Shown here piece after piece: positions 26,209 through 35,893 of a stretch of DNA of 64,000 bases (position 1 is its first letter; the number at the start of each line of letters is the position of its first letter). The DNA is from Gemmatimonadota bacterium (GTDB lineage Bacteria > Latescibacterota > UBA2968 > GCA-2709665). Position numbers and translations under genes: made by a program. The notes beneath the pieces are model-generated. The model searched no databases. It worked only from the letters and a program-made list of their open reading frames with translations, and was not told where the DNA came from. The DNA lies in the NCBI GenBank assembly GCA_028877215.1, contig JAPPFJ010000025.1:62001-126000 (forward strand), read 5' to 3'.

Positions 26209-28701
26209 ATGTCGGCCGTATTTGAACCGCTGGACCTGAACGCCTATCTGAATTGCGGACCCGAAAATGTCGAGATAACGGGCGGTTACCTCTGGCCAGC
26301 CGCGCCGGGAACGCCTGCACTAAGCGGGCTGAACCGGCTCCCGGGAGGGAATTGCCGGTTCTGGGGGATTCCGTTCACGCTTGCGGGCCGTGACAGGAGT
26401 TCCGGGGTGCCTTCGTTTGTCGTGGTTTCGGGGCAGGCGGGCATGCGGGGCGACGGGACCGTGGCCATTGAAGTAGGGCGGAAGGCGCGCCGGGTGTTGT
26501 TCGCTCACGTCTGTACGCCGGTCAGCGGCGCTGAAGCGAGTCTTGAAGGGACCGGAGAAGTCGTCGGACAATACCGGATCCGATACGACTCGGGAATCGA
26601 CGTCGCGCAGGCGTTGAGACGGCGTTTCGAGATTCACGACCTGTTTGTGCCGTGGGGGCACCATCCCTTTCTCTGCCGGAATTGCCGAGAGTTTCTCCCG
26701 GTGGGGCTGGACGACCGGACCCTTCCATACGGCCCGGCACAGGTGGGCGTCAGGACGGAAAGCAGCGATCTGTCGGGCTGGTGGCTGTACGACTGGGTCA
26801 ATCCGCAGCCGGAAGCGTCCATCACAAGTATCGAGGTTTCGGCGTCCGCCGGGGCCGCGGTCGCCTTGGGCGGAATCACGCTCTGCCACGAGGAGAGCGA
26901 CCCGCTCGTCTGGCATCCGCGAACCGAGGTTGCGGTTTCGACCGCAAGCCGGGAGGAGATTGCGGTCGACATGGATCGAGGCGTGATCGCGCGGCAGGAC
27001 CGGCTCTACGTGCCGGGCGCGGATTTCATCGAGTCGGATGAGGCGGGATGGGGGTCCGGCGGACAGGTGTTTCAGGAGGGGCGCTATCTGGAAGTCCATG
27101 GCTCGCGGGAAGGACGGCTGAACATCCGGTACGGAGACGCCAGCGAGGCGTTCCGCTGGGGAGACGTTTTGAAAGAGAAGACTGTGCAGCGCGGCGCAAC
27201 GCGCGTGACCCTGGTCGCGCCCGCGGGCAGGCAGTGGGTGCACGTCAGGGTGAATGACGCCGCCGCCGGCCGGCCCGTGGGATGCAGGATTCACTTCCGG
27301 TCTCCCCACGGCGCCTATTTCGCGCCGCACGGCCACCAGGCAGACGTGAATACGGCCTGGTTCGAGGACATGGGCGGCGACTGCAAGGTACACGGGACGC
27401 CGTACGCTTATATTGACGGAACCTGCCAGGTCGAACTGCCTGTGGGGCAGGTCTACGTGGAAGTGGCGCGAGGGTTCGAATATGTCCCGTTGCGGAAGCT
27501 TGTTGAAGTGAAGCCCGGACAGCGGAATCTGACGCTGGAGGTTGAGCGGGCATTCGACATGAAAGACCGCGGGTTCTACTCCGGGGACACGCACGTGCAT
27601 TTTCTGTCGTCTCAATCGGCCCATCTTGAGGCGGCGGGTGAAGACCTGAACGTCGTGAACCTGCTCGCCAGCCAGTGGGGCCGGCTGTTTACCAGCTGGG
27701 AGGAGTTTACGGGCGGCCTTGCGCCAACCAGCAGCGAACTTCACAAGATCTGGGTGAGCCAGGAAAACCGGCAGCACGTGTTGGGGCACATCAGCCTGCT
27801 GGGTCTGAAGGAAATGGTGGCGCCAATGTGTACCGGTGGGCCGCAGGAGGATTGGATCGGAGGCGAGGTTCAGGTCCTGATGGCGGATTGGGCGGAAGCC
27901 TGCCGGGAGCAGGGGGGACTGGTGATTATGCCGCATATGCCCACGCCCGATTTCGAAAATGCCGCAAATATCGTGCTGGGCCAGGCCGATGCCGCGGAGA
28001 TGTGCTGGATCTGGAAGGGCGAACAGATCGGCGCCGGAGAGCGCGGGTACTACCGGTGGCTGAACACGGGTCAGAAGCTTCCCATCGTCGGCGGGACGGA
28101 CAAGATGTCGAACGAACGCATTCTGGGGGGTTCGCGGACCTATGCTAAACTTGCACGTGGAGAGGAGTTTACATTTGATAATTGGTGTAAAGCTGTAAAA
28201 CACGGCACGACATTCGCCAGTACCGGGGCGATGATCGATCTGCGCGTCGAGGGAACGCCGATGGGCGGCGAGATCGCGCTGCCGGGGAACGGCGGGACGC
28301 TGGAGGTGGTCGCCACCGCGGAGAGCGTGTGGCCGTTGACGGCTGTGGAATTGATCGTGAACGGGGAACGGGCCGGCAGACAGCAGGCGGCCGGAGACGG
28401 CCGGACGGTGACGCTGCAGCAGGAACTGAGCGTTGAAACGTCCTGCTGGGTGGCGGCCCGTTGCTGGGGCGAATTCGCAACGGACGCCGGCCCGGTGATG
28501 GCCCATTCGTCGCCGGTCTACATCGACGTGGGGAATCGATGCGCGTTCGAACCCGCCGACGGCGAATATCTGTTAACCCATATGGAAGGCGGCATCGCAT
28601 GGGCGGAGAACATCGGCGTGTTCCGTGACGAGAATGCGCGTGCGCGACTGATCGCGCTGTTTCGGCGTGCCTGCGAGGAGTTGAGCCGGCGTGCGCACTG
28701 A
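26209..28701 (+). CDS. CehA/McbA-family PHP-type metallohydrolase (copy 2)
   Basis: I start at ATG 26209, which has GGAG ten bases upstream and aligns with the start of copy 1 (both have an FEPLDLN / YEPLNLS opening); an ATG at 26179 would add ten residues. The 830-residue protein has the same two-part layout: N-terminal beta half and a PHP-like half starting YSGDTHVHFLSSQSAHLEAA, with MPHMPTPDFENAANI and LPIVGGTDKMSNERI. Metal ligands appear intact. Bases 28140-28205 are locally AT-rich. It is followed 38 bp later by an isomerase gene. Confidence 0.82.
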   Translation: MSAVFEPLDLNAYLNCGPENVEITGGYLWPAAPGTPALSGLNRLPGGNCRFWGIPFTLAGRDRSSGVPSFVVVSGQAGMRGDGTVAIEVGRKARRVLFAHVCTPVSGAEASLEGTGEVVGQYRIRYDSGIDVAQALRRRFEIHDLFVPWGHHPFLCRNCREFLPVGLDDRTLPYGPAQVGVRTESSDLSGWWLYDWVNPQPEASITSIEVSASAGAAVALGGITLCHEESDPLVWHPRTEVAVSTASREEIAVDMDRGVIARQDRLYVPGADFIESDEAGWGSGGQVFQEGRYLEVHGSREGRLNIRYGDASEAFRWGDVLKEKTVQRGATRVTLVAPAGRQWVHVRVNDAAAGRPVGCRIHFRSPHGAYFAPHGHQADVNTAWFEDMGGDCKVHGTPYAYIDGTCQVELPVGQVYVEVARGFEYVPLRKLVEVKPGQRNLTLEVERAFDMKDRGFYSGDTHVHFLSSQSAHLEAAGEDLNVVNLLASQWGRLFTSWEEFTGGLAPTSSELHKIWVSQENRQHVLGHISLLGLKEMVAPMCTGGPQEDWIGGEVQVLMADWAEACREQGGLVIMPHMPTPDFENAANIVLGQADAAEMCWIWKGEQIGAGERGYYRWLNTGQKLPIVGGTDKMSNERILGGSRTYAKLARGEEFTFDNWCKAVKHGTTFASTGAMIDLRVEGTPMGGEIALPGNGGTLEVVATAESVWPLTAVELIVNGERAGRQQAAGDGRTVTLQQELSVETSCWVAARCWGEFATDAGPVMAHSSPVYIDVGNRCAFEPADGEYLLTHMEGGIAWAENIGVFRDENARARLIALFRRACEELSRRAH

Positions 28702-28739
28702 ATTCACACCGCCTCTGACCAAGAGAAGACGGGGGAACT

Positions 28740-29546
28740 ATGGAATTCAAGCTGGGATACAGTACACTCCGATGGCAGGAGCCGGACCTGGAACCGGCGC
28801 TGGAAGAGTTGAAAAAGGCAGGGTGGGACGGCTGGGAGGGAAGGATGTCTCCGGAATGGCTGGGGACCCCCTCCCGGCTGCGACGTGTGTGTGAAAACGC
28901 CGGTTTGCCGATGGCGGTATATACCGCCGCCGGATCGCCGGACGTACGGGATCGGGCGCACGTGGAGCGTAACCGTCGTCGGATGGAGTACGCCGCGGAA
29001 GCGGGGGCCGACTGCTTTATGTTCATGAGCGGCGCGAAGCCGGCCGGTCGGCCCGTGAACGCGGACGACCTGACCGCTGCCGCCGAGGGCGCGGAAGCAT
29101 GGGCGGAATTTGCGGAGACGCTTGGGCTGGAAATCAGCTACCACATTCACACCAATACGCTCGTGGATTCCGTAGCGGACTGGAAGTTCTACTCCGGACG
29201 GCTTCGGAAGGCGCAGCTTTGTATCGATGTATCCCACGCCATGCTCTGGGGCTACGATCCGGCCGATTCGATACGTGACTTCAAGAGCCGGCTGAATTAC
29301 ATGCACCTTCAGGACTACACGTCCAGCTCACGGGATGAGAGCGGTCGATACGATCCGGTCTGGTGCGATGTCGGCGACGGGACGGACCTGGATTTCGCGG
29401 ATATTCGAGGCGCGCTGGTGGAGATCGGTTTCTCCCGTTGGGTAACCAGCTGCCCGGGTAATCCCGTTCCGGGTGCCGACGACCCCGTCAGTGAAGCCAG
29501 GCGAAGTGCGAGGACGTACGCCTTTTTGCGGCGAATCGGGTATTGA
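28740..29546 (+). CDS. Sugar phosphate isomerase/epimerase-type TIM barrel (AP endonuclease 2 superfamily)
   Basis: The 268-residue protein opens with KLGYSTLRWQEPDLEPALEEL and has the family pattern WDGWEGR, LGLEISYHIHTNT, LCIDVSHAMLWGYDP and YMHLQDYT, in which Glu, His and Asp residues bind a divalent metal. Such proteins act as epimerases/isomerases or dehydratases in sugar and inositol breakdown; the exact substrate is not readable. ATG 28740 has only a weak upstream purine tract (GGGGGAACT). A bidirectional terminator follows. Confidence 0.82.
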   Translation: MEFKLGYSTLRWQEPDLEPALEELKKAGWDGWEGRMSPEWLGTPSRLRRVCENAGLPMAVYTAAGSPDVRDRAHVERNRRRMEYAAEAGADCFMFMSGAKPAGRPVNADDLTAAAEGAEAWAEFAETLGLEISYHIHTNTLVDSVADWKFYSGRLRKAQLCIDVSHAMLWGYDPADSIRDFKSRLNYMHLQDYTSSSRDESGRYDPVWCDVGDGTDLDFADIRGALVEIGFSRWVTSCPGNPVPGADDPVSEARRSARTYAFLRRIGY

Positions 29547-29583
29547 GTCGGGAACGCCGGGCGGAACCGGCCATCCAGCGGCT

Positions 29584-29598
29584 ATGCCGTTTTGGCAT
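29584..29598. repeat. Short palindrome ATGCC-5-GGCAT with a related copy downstream
   Basis: ATGCC (29584-29588) and GGCAT (29594-29598) flank GTTTT; 29 bases on, a second TATGC...GCATA pair lies around 29625-29641. Both sit in the AT-rich gap between isomerase stop and terminator. Function unknown. Confidence 0.4.
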
Positions 29599-29684
29599 AA
29601 ATTGCCGAATTGACATCGATATATATGCTAAAGTGGCATATACCTCTTTGCCTTGAATTCAAATAGACGAGCCGCAGAGAACGT

Positions 29685-29723
29685 AAAAAAGAGAGGCCGG
29701 GAAACTCCCGGCCTCTCTTTTTT
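29685..29723. terminator. Bidirectional Rho-independent terminator
   Basis: Arms 29691-29701 and 29707-29717 (GAGAGGCCGGG and complement) form a perfect 11-bp stem with a 5-base loop. Six A precede it (29685-29690) and six T follow (29718-29723), so it can stop both the isomerase transcript on the plus strand and the SDR transcript on the minus strand. Confidence 0.9.
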
Positions 29724-29734
29724 CTGATATTTCG

Positions 29735-30568
29735 TTACGGTTCCGGATCCATCCAGGGAGTCCAGGTGCCCAGAGACAGCGCGCCGTCGGCGACAATCGT
29801 CGCACCCGTGATGTATGCCGCGGCGGGGGAACACAGGAATAGCGTGATCGCCGCGACCTCGTCCGCCTCCGCGAACCGGCCGGCGGGGACATCGGTGAGC
29901 GCCGTTGACACGAAGTCTTCCCTCTGGAGGGGCTTGAATTCATGCTCGCGAAGGCCGGTCGTGTCCACAAAGCCGGGAGCGACGGCATTGACCCGCACGT
30001 TCTTGCGGGCGTAATGGTAGGCCAGGGTCTTGGTCAGGTTGACCACGCCCGCCCGCGCGGCCCCGGAATGGGCGAAAGGCGGCGCGCCCCGCTCAAGTGC
30101 ATAAATATGCACGATGTTGACGATGGAACCGAAACCGTTCGCGGCCATCAGGGGACCGATGCGGCTGCACATATTCCAGGTCCCGTTGAGATTCAGGTCC
30201 ACGACCGCACGCCAGCCCCCGTCGGTAATTTCCGAAGGTCGTGCCGGAAATTGTCCGCCGGCGTTGTTGACCAGGAAGTCGATGACATCGAATTCGGACA
30301 GCGCCTTCGAGACCATGTCTTCAACCTGTACGACTTCCCGGATATTGACCGCCAGGGCAAGACACCGGGCGCCGACGTCCGAAATCTCTCGGGACGTGGA
30401 CGCGAGCGTTTCGGCGTTACGACCGGCGATGACAACCTGTGCTCCCAGCCCGGCGAACGCGAGCGCGATCCGTTTGCCGATTCCACGGCCGCCGCCGGTT
30501 ACGAGCGCGGTCTTTCCCGCAAAGAGATCGGGTGCGAAAACCGAAAGGGCGTCTGAGTCGGATTTCAT
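29735..30568 (-). CDS. SDR-family oxidoreductase (peroxisomal enoyl-CoA reductase-like subgroup)
   Basis: The start at ATG 30568 has GGAGG eight bases upstream (277 residues). NADP motif TGGGRGIGKRIALAFAG, the NNAGGQFPA segment and VNAVAPGFVDT identify a classical-type SDR. In the catalytic region the Tyr-x-x-x-Lys is replaced by FAHSGAARAGVVNLTKTLA, a pattern seen in the 2,4-dienoyl-CoA and trans-2-enoyl-CoA reductase subgroup (DECR/PECR). It may reduce an acyl-CoA or a sugar-derived carbonyl. It faces the isomerase gene and shares its terminator. Confidence 0.85.
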   Translation of the reverse strand: MKSDSDALSVFAPDLFAGKTALVTGGGRGIGKRIALAFAGLGAQVVIAGRNAETLASTSREISDVGARCLALAVNIREVVQVEDMVSKALSEFDVIDFLVNNAGGQFPARPSEITDGGWRAVVDLNLNGTWNMCSRIGPLMAANGFGSIVNIVHIYALERGAPPFAHSGAARAGVVNLTKTLAYHYARKNVRVNAVAPGFVDTTGLREHEFKPLQREDFVSTALTDVPAGRFAEADEVAAITLFLCSPAAAYITGATIVADGALSLGTWTPWMDPEP

Positions 30569-31113
30569 CCGGCGATCCTCCGGACGGAGTGTAAAAGGGC
30601 GTACGGGCGATCCGCAAAGATACACGATGATCGAGACAAATCCAACGTGAAGTGCAATCTCCAGGCAATATGTCGCGATTCTTCCGCCGATTCATCCCGT
30701 CCTGCTGCGTTGCTTACGCTGAGCATATTTGGCCTCAATCCGAAAAAAACAGCAACGCGGCGACGCGACAAGACCCTCCGAAACGGGGCGTAATCGACGT
30801 ATAGAAGGACGTCTTTTCCCTTCACGTCCAGTGACCTGGTGTATCCTGGTAATCCGCAGTTTAATCGCCTTTATCAATTTGCGTATATGCGGTTTTACGT
30901 CCACGAAAACATACGAATCCTGGTTATTTCTGGCACGAACATTGCGACACATCCGGCATGACAGCGCGTCTGGTATTCGCCGCCTACGAACGATTCGCGG
31001 GAAGCCGCCGCCCGGCGGAGTACTAGGCGATCCGGGGAAGTAAGGGAACGGAACCTGAGCCGGTACGGTGAAATCGGCCGCAGAATTCCTGAAAACAAGA
31101 AAGGAGGCCTGCA
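30569..31113. other. 545-bp divergent intergenic region before clpB
   Basis: No convincing gene: open frames here lack RBS and family features. On the right edge an AAGGAGG (31101-31107) serves clpB. I see no CIRCE element (TTAGCACTC-N9-GAGTGCTAA) and no clear heat-shock promoter, so control of clpB is not readable. Confidence 0.5.
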
Positions 31114-33744
31114 ATGGACATGAACAGACTGACACAAAAATCGCAGGACGCGCTACGGGACGCGCAGGCACGCGCCTCCGGTTACGGACTGCCGGAGTTG
31201 GACGGCGAGCATCTTCTTCTGGCCTTACTTGAACAGCACGACGGGCTGGTCGCGCGCATTCTGGCGCGGATGGAAATCGACACCGACGCACTGATAACGG
31301 AGGTGGAGAGCGAACTGGCCCGACGACCGCGGCAGTCCGGCGGCAACCACGAACCCGGCCGGATGTACGTGACGCCTCGCTTTGGCAGGTTGCTCCGGCA
31401 GGCCGAAGCGGAGGCGAAGGGGATGCAGGACGAGTATGTTTCAGTGGAACACCTGGCACTGGCGTTACTGGACGGGGCGATGGACACGGGATGGGGGCGC
31501 ATCCTGCGGGAATTCAAAGTTACAAAAGAGGCGTTCCTCGATGCTCTGACCCGTGTCCGGGGCAGTCAGCGGGTGACCGGCCCCGAACCCGAAGGCGCCT
31601 ATGAAGCGCTGGAGAAATACGGCGTGGACCTGGTCGCGCAGGCCCGCGAGGGCAAGCTGGATCCGGTAATCGGGCGGGACGCGGAAATCCGAAGGGTCGT
31701 GCGCATCCTTTCTCGGAAGACGAAGAATAACCCGGTCCTGATCGGGGAGCCGGGGGTCGGAAAGACCGCCGTGGTTGAAGGACTCGCGCAGCGGATTGTA
31801 AAGGGAGACGTTCCGGAGTGGATGGTGGAGCGTACGGTGTTTTCCCTCGATATGGGCGCGCTGCTTGCGGGAGCCAAATTCAGAGGAGAATTCGAGGAAC
31901 GGCTAAAGGCCGTCCTGAACGAGATCGCCCGGAGCGAGGGCCGCATCCTGTTATTCATCGACGAGATCCACAATATCGTCGGCGCGGGTCGGACGGAAGG
32001 GTCCACGGATGCGGGAAATATGCTGAAGCCGATGCTGGCACGGGGGGAACTGCATTGTATCGGGGCGACGACGCTGGACGAATACCGGAAATACATCGAG
32101 AAGGACGCCGCCCTGGAGCGACGGTTTCAGCCCGTGACGGTGGATGCGCCCTCGGTGGAGGATACCATTTCGATTCTCAGGGGAATTCGCGAGAGGTACG
32201 AACTGCACCACGGCGTACGGATTCAGGACAACGCCATGGTGAGTGCCGCCGTACTCGCCAACCGATACGTATCGGACCGGTTTCTTCCCGACAAGGCAAT
32301 CGACCTCGTTGACGAGGCCTGTGCGATGATCCGCACCGAGATCGACTCGATGCCGGCACCGCTGGACGAGGTCACCCGCAGAGTGATGAGACTCGAAATC
32401 GAAGAGGCGGCGCTGAAGCAGGAGTCGGATCAAGGCAGTGCGCAGAGACTGGAAGACCTTCGCAAGGAGCTGGCCGATCTGAAGTCGCAGGCAGACGCGA
32501 TGCGAGCCCGGTGGGAATCCGAGAAGGAAGTGATCGACACGGTTCGCAAACGTCGCAAACAGATTGAAGCGGTGCGTCGCGAAATCGAAGAGGCGGAGCG
32601 AGCGTACGATCTGAACCGGCTGGCGGAATTGAGTCACGGACGCCTGCCCGAACTGGAGCGGATGCTGCAGGCGGAAGAGGCGCGGTCGCACGGCAACGGC
32701 CGGCTGCTCCGGGAAGAGGTTACCGAAGGCGAGATCGCGGAAATCGTCTCGCGCTGGACCGGGATCCCCGTAACGCGCCTGGTTGAAGGCGAACGCGAAA
32801 AGCTCCTCCGTCTGGACGAAATTCTGCATGAGCGCGTTGTGGGCCAGGACGAGGCCGTGTCGCTGGTGGCCGACGCCGTGATCCGGGCCCGGGCCGGGGT
32901 CAAGGATCCGCGCCGGCCGATCGGCTCGTTCATCTTCCTCGGGCCTACGGGCGTCGGCAAGACGGAACTGGCAAAAGCTCTGGCCGAGGCGCTGTTCGAC
33001 TCCGAGGAAAACATGGTCCGCATCGACATGAGCGAATACATGGAGCGACACGCGGTTTCGAGGCTGGTCGGCGCGCCTCCGGGATATGTCGGTTACGATG
33101 ACGGGGGACAACTGACCGAGGCGGTCCGCAGGAAGCCCTACTCGGTGATTCTGTTCGACGAAATCGAGAAGGCACACCACGACGCGTTCAATGTATTGCT
33201 GCAAATCCTCGACGACGGGCGATTGACCGACGCCCAGGGGAGAACCGTTGACTTCAAGAACGCCGTGATCATCATGACGTCAAATATAGGGGCATCGCAC
33301 ATTGTCGATCGTGTCGCGGAGAGCGGGGAGGTCCACGACGAAGCCCGCCGGGCGGTTATGGCCGAGATGAGGCGGCATTTTCGGCCGGAGTTCCTCAATC
33401 GCGTCGACGATATTGTCCTCTTCAAGGGGTTGACGCAGGCTGAGATCGTGAAGATCGTGGGCTTGTTGACCGTGGATCTCCGCGAACGGCTCGAGGACCG
33501 GCGGATCGAGCTGGAATTCACCGATGCCGCCCGTGAATTTGCCGCACGTGAGGGATTCGATCCGGTCTACGGTGCACGCCCTCTGAAGCGGTATCTGCAG
33601 CGTGAGCTGGAAACGCGAATTGGACGTGGTCTCATCAGCGGCGAAATTCCCGACGGCGCGCGAGTTCGCGTGGACCTGGAGAATGGGAAGCTTGCGCTCC
33701 ACCACGACAATGCCCCGCGGGAGGTCGCTGCCGCGGACGCATGA
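31114..33744 (+). CDS. clpB: ATP-dependent disaggregase ClpB
   Basis: ClpB threads aggregated proteins through its hexameric pore together with DnaK. The 876-residue protein has a Clp_N double repeat (residues about 1-145), AAA+ domain 1 with Walker [17 protein letters not shown] and Walker [10 protein letters not shown], a long middle coiled-coil domain (about 400-520), AAA+ domain 2 with [16 protein letters not shown] and [13 protein letters not shown], and the D2-small domain ending near [15 protein letters not shown]. The long middle domain and GAR pore-loop context separate it from ClpC and ClpA. Two Met codons open the frame; RBS AAGGAGG is optimal for the first. Confidence 0.95.
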   Translation: MDMNRLTQKSQDALRDAQARASGYGLPELDGEHLLLALLEQHDGLVARILARMEIDTDALITEVESELARRPRQSGGNHEPGRMYVTPRFGRLLRQAEAEAKGMQDEYVSVEHLALALLDGAMDTGWGRILREFKVTKEAFLDALTRVRGSQRVTGPEPEGAYEALEKYGVDLVAQAREGKLDPVIGRDAEIRRVVRILSRKTKNNPVLIGEPGVGKTAVVEGLAQRIVKGDVPEWMVERTVFSLDMGALLAGAKFRGEFEERLKAVLNEIARSEGRILLFIDEIHNIVGAGRTEGSTDAGNMLKPMLARGELHCIGATTLDEYRKYIEKDAALERRFQPVTVDAPSVEDTISILRGIRERYELHHGVRIQDNAMVSAAVLANRYVSDRFLPDKAIDLVDEACAMIRTEIDSMPAPLDEVTRRVMRLEIEEAALKQESDQGSAQRLEDLRKELADLKSQADAMRARWESEKEVIDTVRKRRKQIEAVRREIEEAERAYDLNRLAELSHGRLPELERMLQAEEARSHGNGRLLREEVTEGEIAEIVSRWTGIPVTRLVEGEREKLLRLDEILHERVVGQDEAVSLVADAVIRARAGVKDPRRPIGSFIFLGPTGVGKTELAKALAEALFDSEENMVRIDMSEYMERHAVSRLVGAPPGYVGYDDGGQLTEAVRRKPYSVILFDEIEKAHHDAFNVLLQILDDGRLTDAQGRTVDFKNAVIIMTSNIGASHIVDRVAESGEVHDEARRAVMAEMRRHFRPEFLNRVDDIVLFKGLTQAEIVKIVGLLTVDLRERLEDRRIELEFTDAAREFAAREGFDPVYGARPLKRYLQRELETRIGRGLISGEIPDGARVRVDLENGKLALHHDNAPREVAAADA

Positions 33745-33765
33745 GTATTCTGAACCGGTGGCTTC

Positions 33766-33800
33766 AGGCCCGTGTTTCCGTTCCGGAAACACGGGCCTTT
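33766..33800 (+). terminator. Terminator of clpB
   Basis: Perfect 15-bp stem (33766-33780 with 33784-33798) around a 3-base loop, followed by a short T-run. The rest of 33745-34048 shows no gene with an RBS or family features. Confidence 0.85.
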
Positions 33801-34048
33801 CCATTCTCCATCGTCTCGATTCCGGAAATCCGGCCGACCTGAATGGATGGCCTGAGAGAATTCACTTGTGCCCGAAATGGTGAGATATATCTTCCGCTGA
33901 GGGGCATCAGGCTGAAACCGCCAGGTTCGGCGGGCGTCATAGGGTTTGCCGGCGAGCCCCGCGATTCCGGCAGCAGGCGTGGCTCTCCGGCCGGGCGCTG
34001 CCGTCCCCGGATCGAGGCCGGTATATTCCCAGCCATCGCTGGTGTACG

Positions 34049-35839
34049 TTGAACGACAGGACAGGATGGAGAGCATTGATCTTCAAAAGAACCGTCGTCG
34101 TCATTGTCCTGATTGGAATTCCCGCGACCCCTGCCGCAAAGGATGCACAGAATAGCAAATTACCCATAGTTGAGGCGGTTGTGATCGAAGGAAACCGGGT
34201 GATCTCGACCGGGGATCTTCGGCGGCTGATGTATACCCGCACAGACCCGTGGTACGGGATTTTTCCCGGTGCGGATGAGCGGAGATTCGATTCCCTTGTC
34301 TTTCGATCGGATGTGAACCGGATCGCGGCGCATTATCGAGACCTGGGGTACCTTGAAGCCGTCGTGGACACGGTTGTCGAAAGGTACCGACCCGGTTTTG
34401 TGCGAATCCGCGTCCGGATCAAGGAGGGTGGGCCTGTCGTCGTATCCGACGTACGGCTGGAGGTCCTGCCGGCGGATACCGCCGTGGACAGCGTGCGCCT
34501 GGTGAGTGGATTGAAAACCAGGCCGGGTCGTCCGTTGACACGCATGGGCCGGGAAGCGGACCTCAAATTGATTTCCGACCGGCTTCAGAATGACGGCCAC
34601 GCGTTCGCGCGGGTCGTGGCACAGGTGTCGCGTCGAGGAGACGTGGCTCACGTCAGGTACCTGGCTACTCCCGGACCCGTGTGCCGGTTCGGGAGCGTGC
34701 GAATCGAGGGAAATCAAAGGGTTTCAAAGGGCCTGATCCACCGAGGCCTGACCTTTCGTGAAGGAGACGCCTACCGGAAGAAGGACCTGTTGGACAGCCG
34801 GCTCCAGCTCCATCGGTCCGAGGCATTTCGATCGGTTTCGGTCTCCCTTCCGGATTCGGTCGAGATGGTGAGTCCGGTGGATGTATCCATCGTCGTCCGC
34901 GAGCGTCCGCCCCGCAGACTGAAACTGGGGGCGGGATTCGATACCGAGGAGAAGCTTCGGGGTCTGCTGGCGTGGCGGCACCGGAGTTTCATGGGTGGAG
35001 ACGCGCGCCAGCTGAACTTCGAGTCCTCCGCTTCGGCGCTGGAGGTCATGGCAAGGGTTGGCGTCAGGCAGCCGTACATACTGGGTAGCAGGACGTGGCT
35101 GGAGTTGACGGGTTTTGTGGAGCAGGAACGGCCGAAGGAAGTCAGGGTAAAGCGGGGAGGCGCCAGCGCGGCGCTCGAAAGGACCTTCCGTGCCACCGGT
35201 CGCGTCGTATTCGAGGCGAGAACTGAAGTCGTCGAATTCGCGCTGGACAGCACCCGTGCGACCTTTTCGGTGGAATACCTGGAAGACCGGCGAGACGACG
35301 TGTTCGATCCGCAGCGGGGTCTGTTGGCCGAGCTCGCGGTCAGGGCGGCAGGTTTCAGACAGTTCCTCAAAGTATCGGGCGAAGCGCGGTGGTACCGGAG
35401 GTTATTCTGGAAGAGCGTGCTTGCCCTGAGGGTATCGGGCGGTTTGGTCCTGAACGAGGGAAGCATTGAGGCGATTCCCTCATTCGAGCGGTTTTTTGCC
35501 GGCGGATCCAATAGCGTGAGGGGATGGAGACTGAACCGGCTCGGCCCCAGAGACGCCAAAGGTGAACCGTTGGGAGGCAGGAGCGTACTCGAAGGAAGCA
35601 TCGAAGTTCGTGCCAGGCTTCTGCCGGGCTTTGGCCTGGCCGCATTCATGGATGCGGGCGCCGTGGGAACAGACCGGTACGCGGCCTTCGAACCCCGCCG
35701 CATGCGCGTGGCCGCAGGGGTCGGCGTTCGTTATCTGAACCCCATAAGCCCTTTGCGGCTGGACTTCGCGTACCGGCTGTCGGATGATCCCGGTGAGCCG
35801 CGCCGGCGGGTCTTTTTCAGTCTGGGACAGGCGTTCTAA
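34049..35839 (+). CDS. Omp85-family outer membrane assembly protein (TamA/BamA-like)
   Basis: The 596-residue protein has an N-terminal hydrophobic signal (FKRTVVVIVLIGIPATPAAK), three POTRA-like repeats (about residues 35-300, e.g. VEAVVIEGNRVISTGDLRRL and FGSVRIEGNQRVSKGLIHRG) and a C-terminal 16-strand barrel with the hallmark RFFAGGSNSVRGWRLNRLGP and the final LDFAYRLSDDP...FFSLGQAF strand. Its position 54 bp before tamB suggests the TamA partner of the Tam complex, although BamA cannot be excluded by sequence alone. Start codon is TTG: 34049 or 34076, the latter closer to a GGAG site. Confidence 0.88.
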   Translation: MNDRTGWRALIFKRTVVVIVLIGIPATPAAKDAQNSKLPIVEAVVIEGNRVISTGDLRRLMYTRTDPWYGIFPGADERRFDSLVFRSDVNRIAAHYRDLGYLEAVVDTVVERYRPGFVRIRVRIKEGGPVVVSDVRLEVLPADTAVDSVRLVSGLKTRPGRPLTRMGREADLKLISDRLQNDGHAFARVVAQVSRRGDVAHVRYLATPGPVCRFGSVRIEGNQRVSKGLIHRGLTFREGDAYRKKDLLDSRLQLHRSEAFRSVSVSLPDSVEMVSPVDVSIVVRERPPRRLKLGAGFDTEEKLRGLLAWRHRSFMGGDARQLNFESSASALEVMARVGVRQPYILGSRTWLELTGFVEQERPKEVRVKRGGASAALERTFRATGRVVFEARTEVVEFALDSTRATFSVEYLEDRRDDVFDPQRGLLAELAVRAAGFRQFLKVSGEARWYRRLFWKSVLALRVSGGLVLNEGSIEAIPSFERFFAGGSNSVRGWRLNRLGPRDAKGEPLGGRSVLEGSIEVRARLLPGFGLAAFMDAGAVGTDRYAAFEPRRMRVAAGVGVRYLNPISPLRLDFAYRLSDDPGEPRRRVFFSLGQAF

Positions 35840-35893
35840 ATTATCACGTGCGCTGAGGGCGAAATTGACGGATAAATTCAACCATCCTTCCGG

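Noticed and set aside
29593..29606. Sigma54-like TGGCA...TTGCC
   Set aside because: The GG-to-GC distance is two bases short of the -24/-12 spacing.
29610..29641. TTGACA followed by AT-rich DNA as a promoter
   Set aside because: No -10 at 16-18 bp and no gene downstream on that strand before the terminator.
30729..31043. Open frame of about 105 codons before clpB
   Set aside because: Very basic, irregular composition, no RBS and no family pattern.
30569..31113. CIRCE or sigma32-type heat-shock control of clpB
   Set aside because: No matching inverted repeat or promoter could be found by reading.
33843..34052. Short frame between clpB and the Omp85 gene
   Set aside because: No RBS; composition is Arg/Gly/Pro-rich as in non-coding GC-rich DNA.
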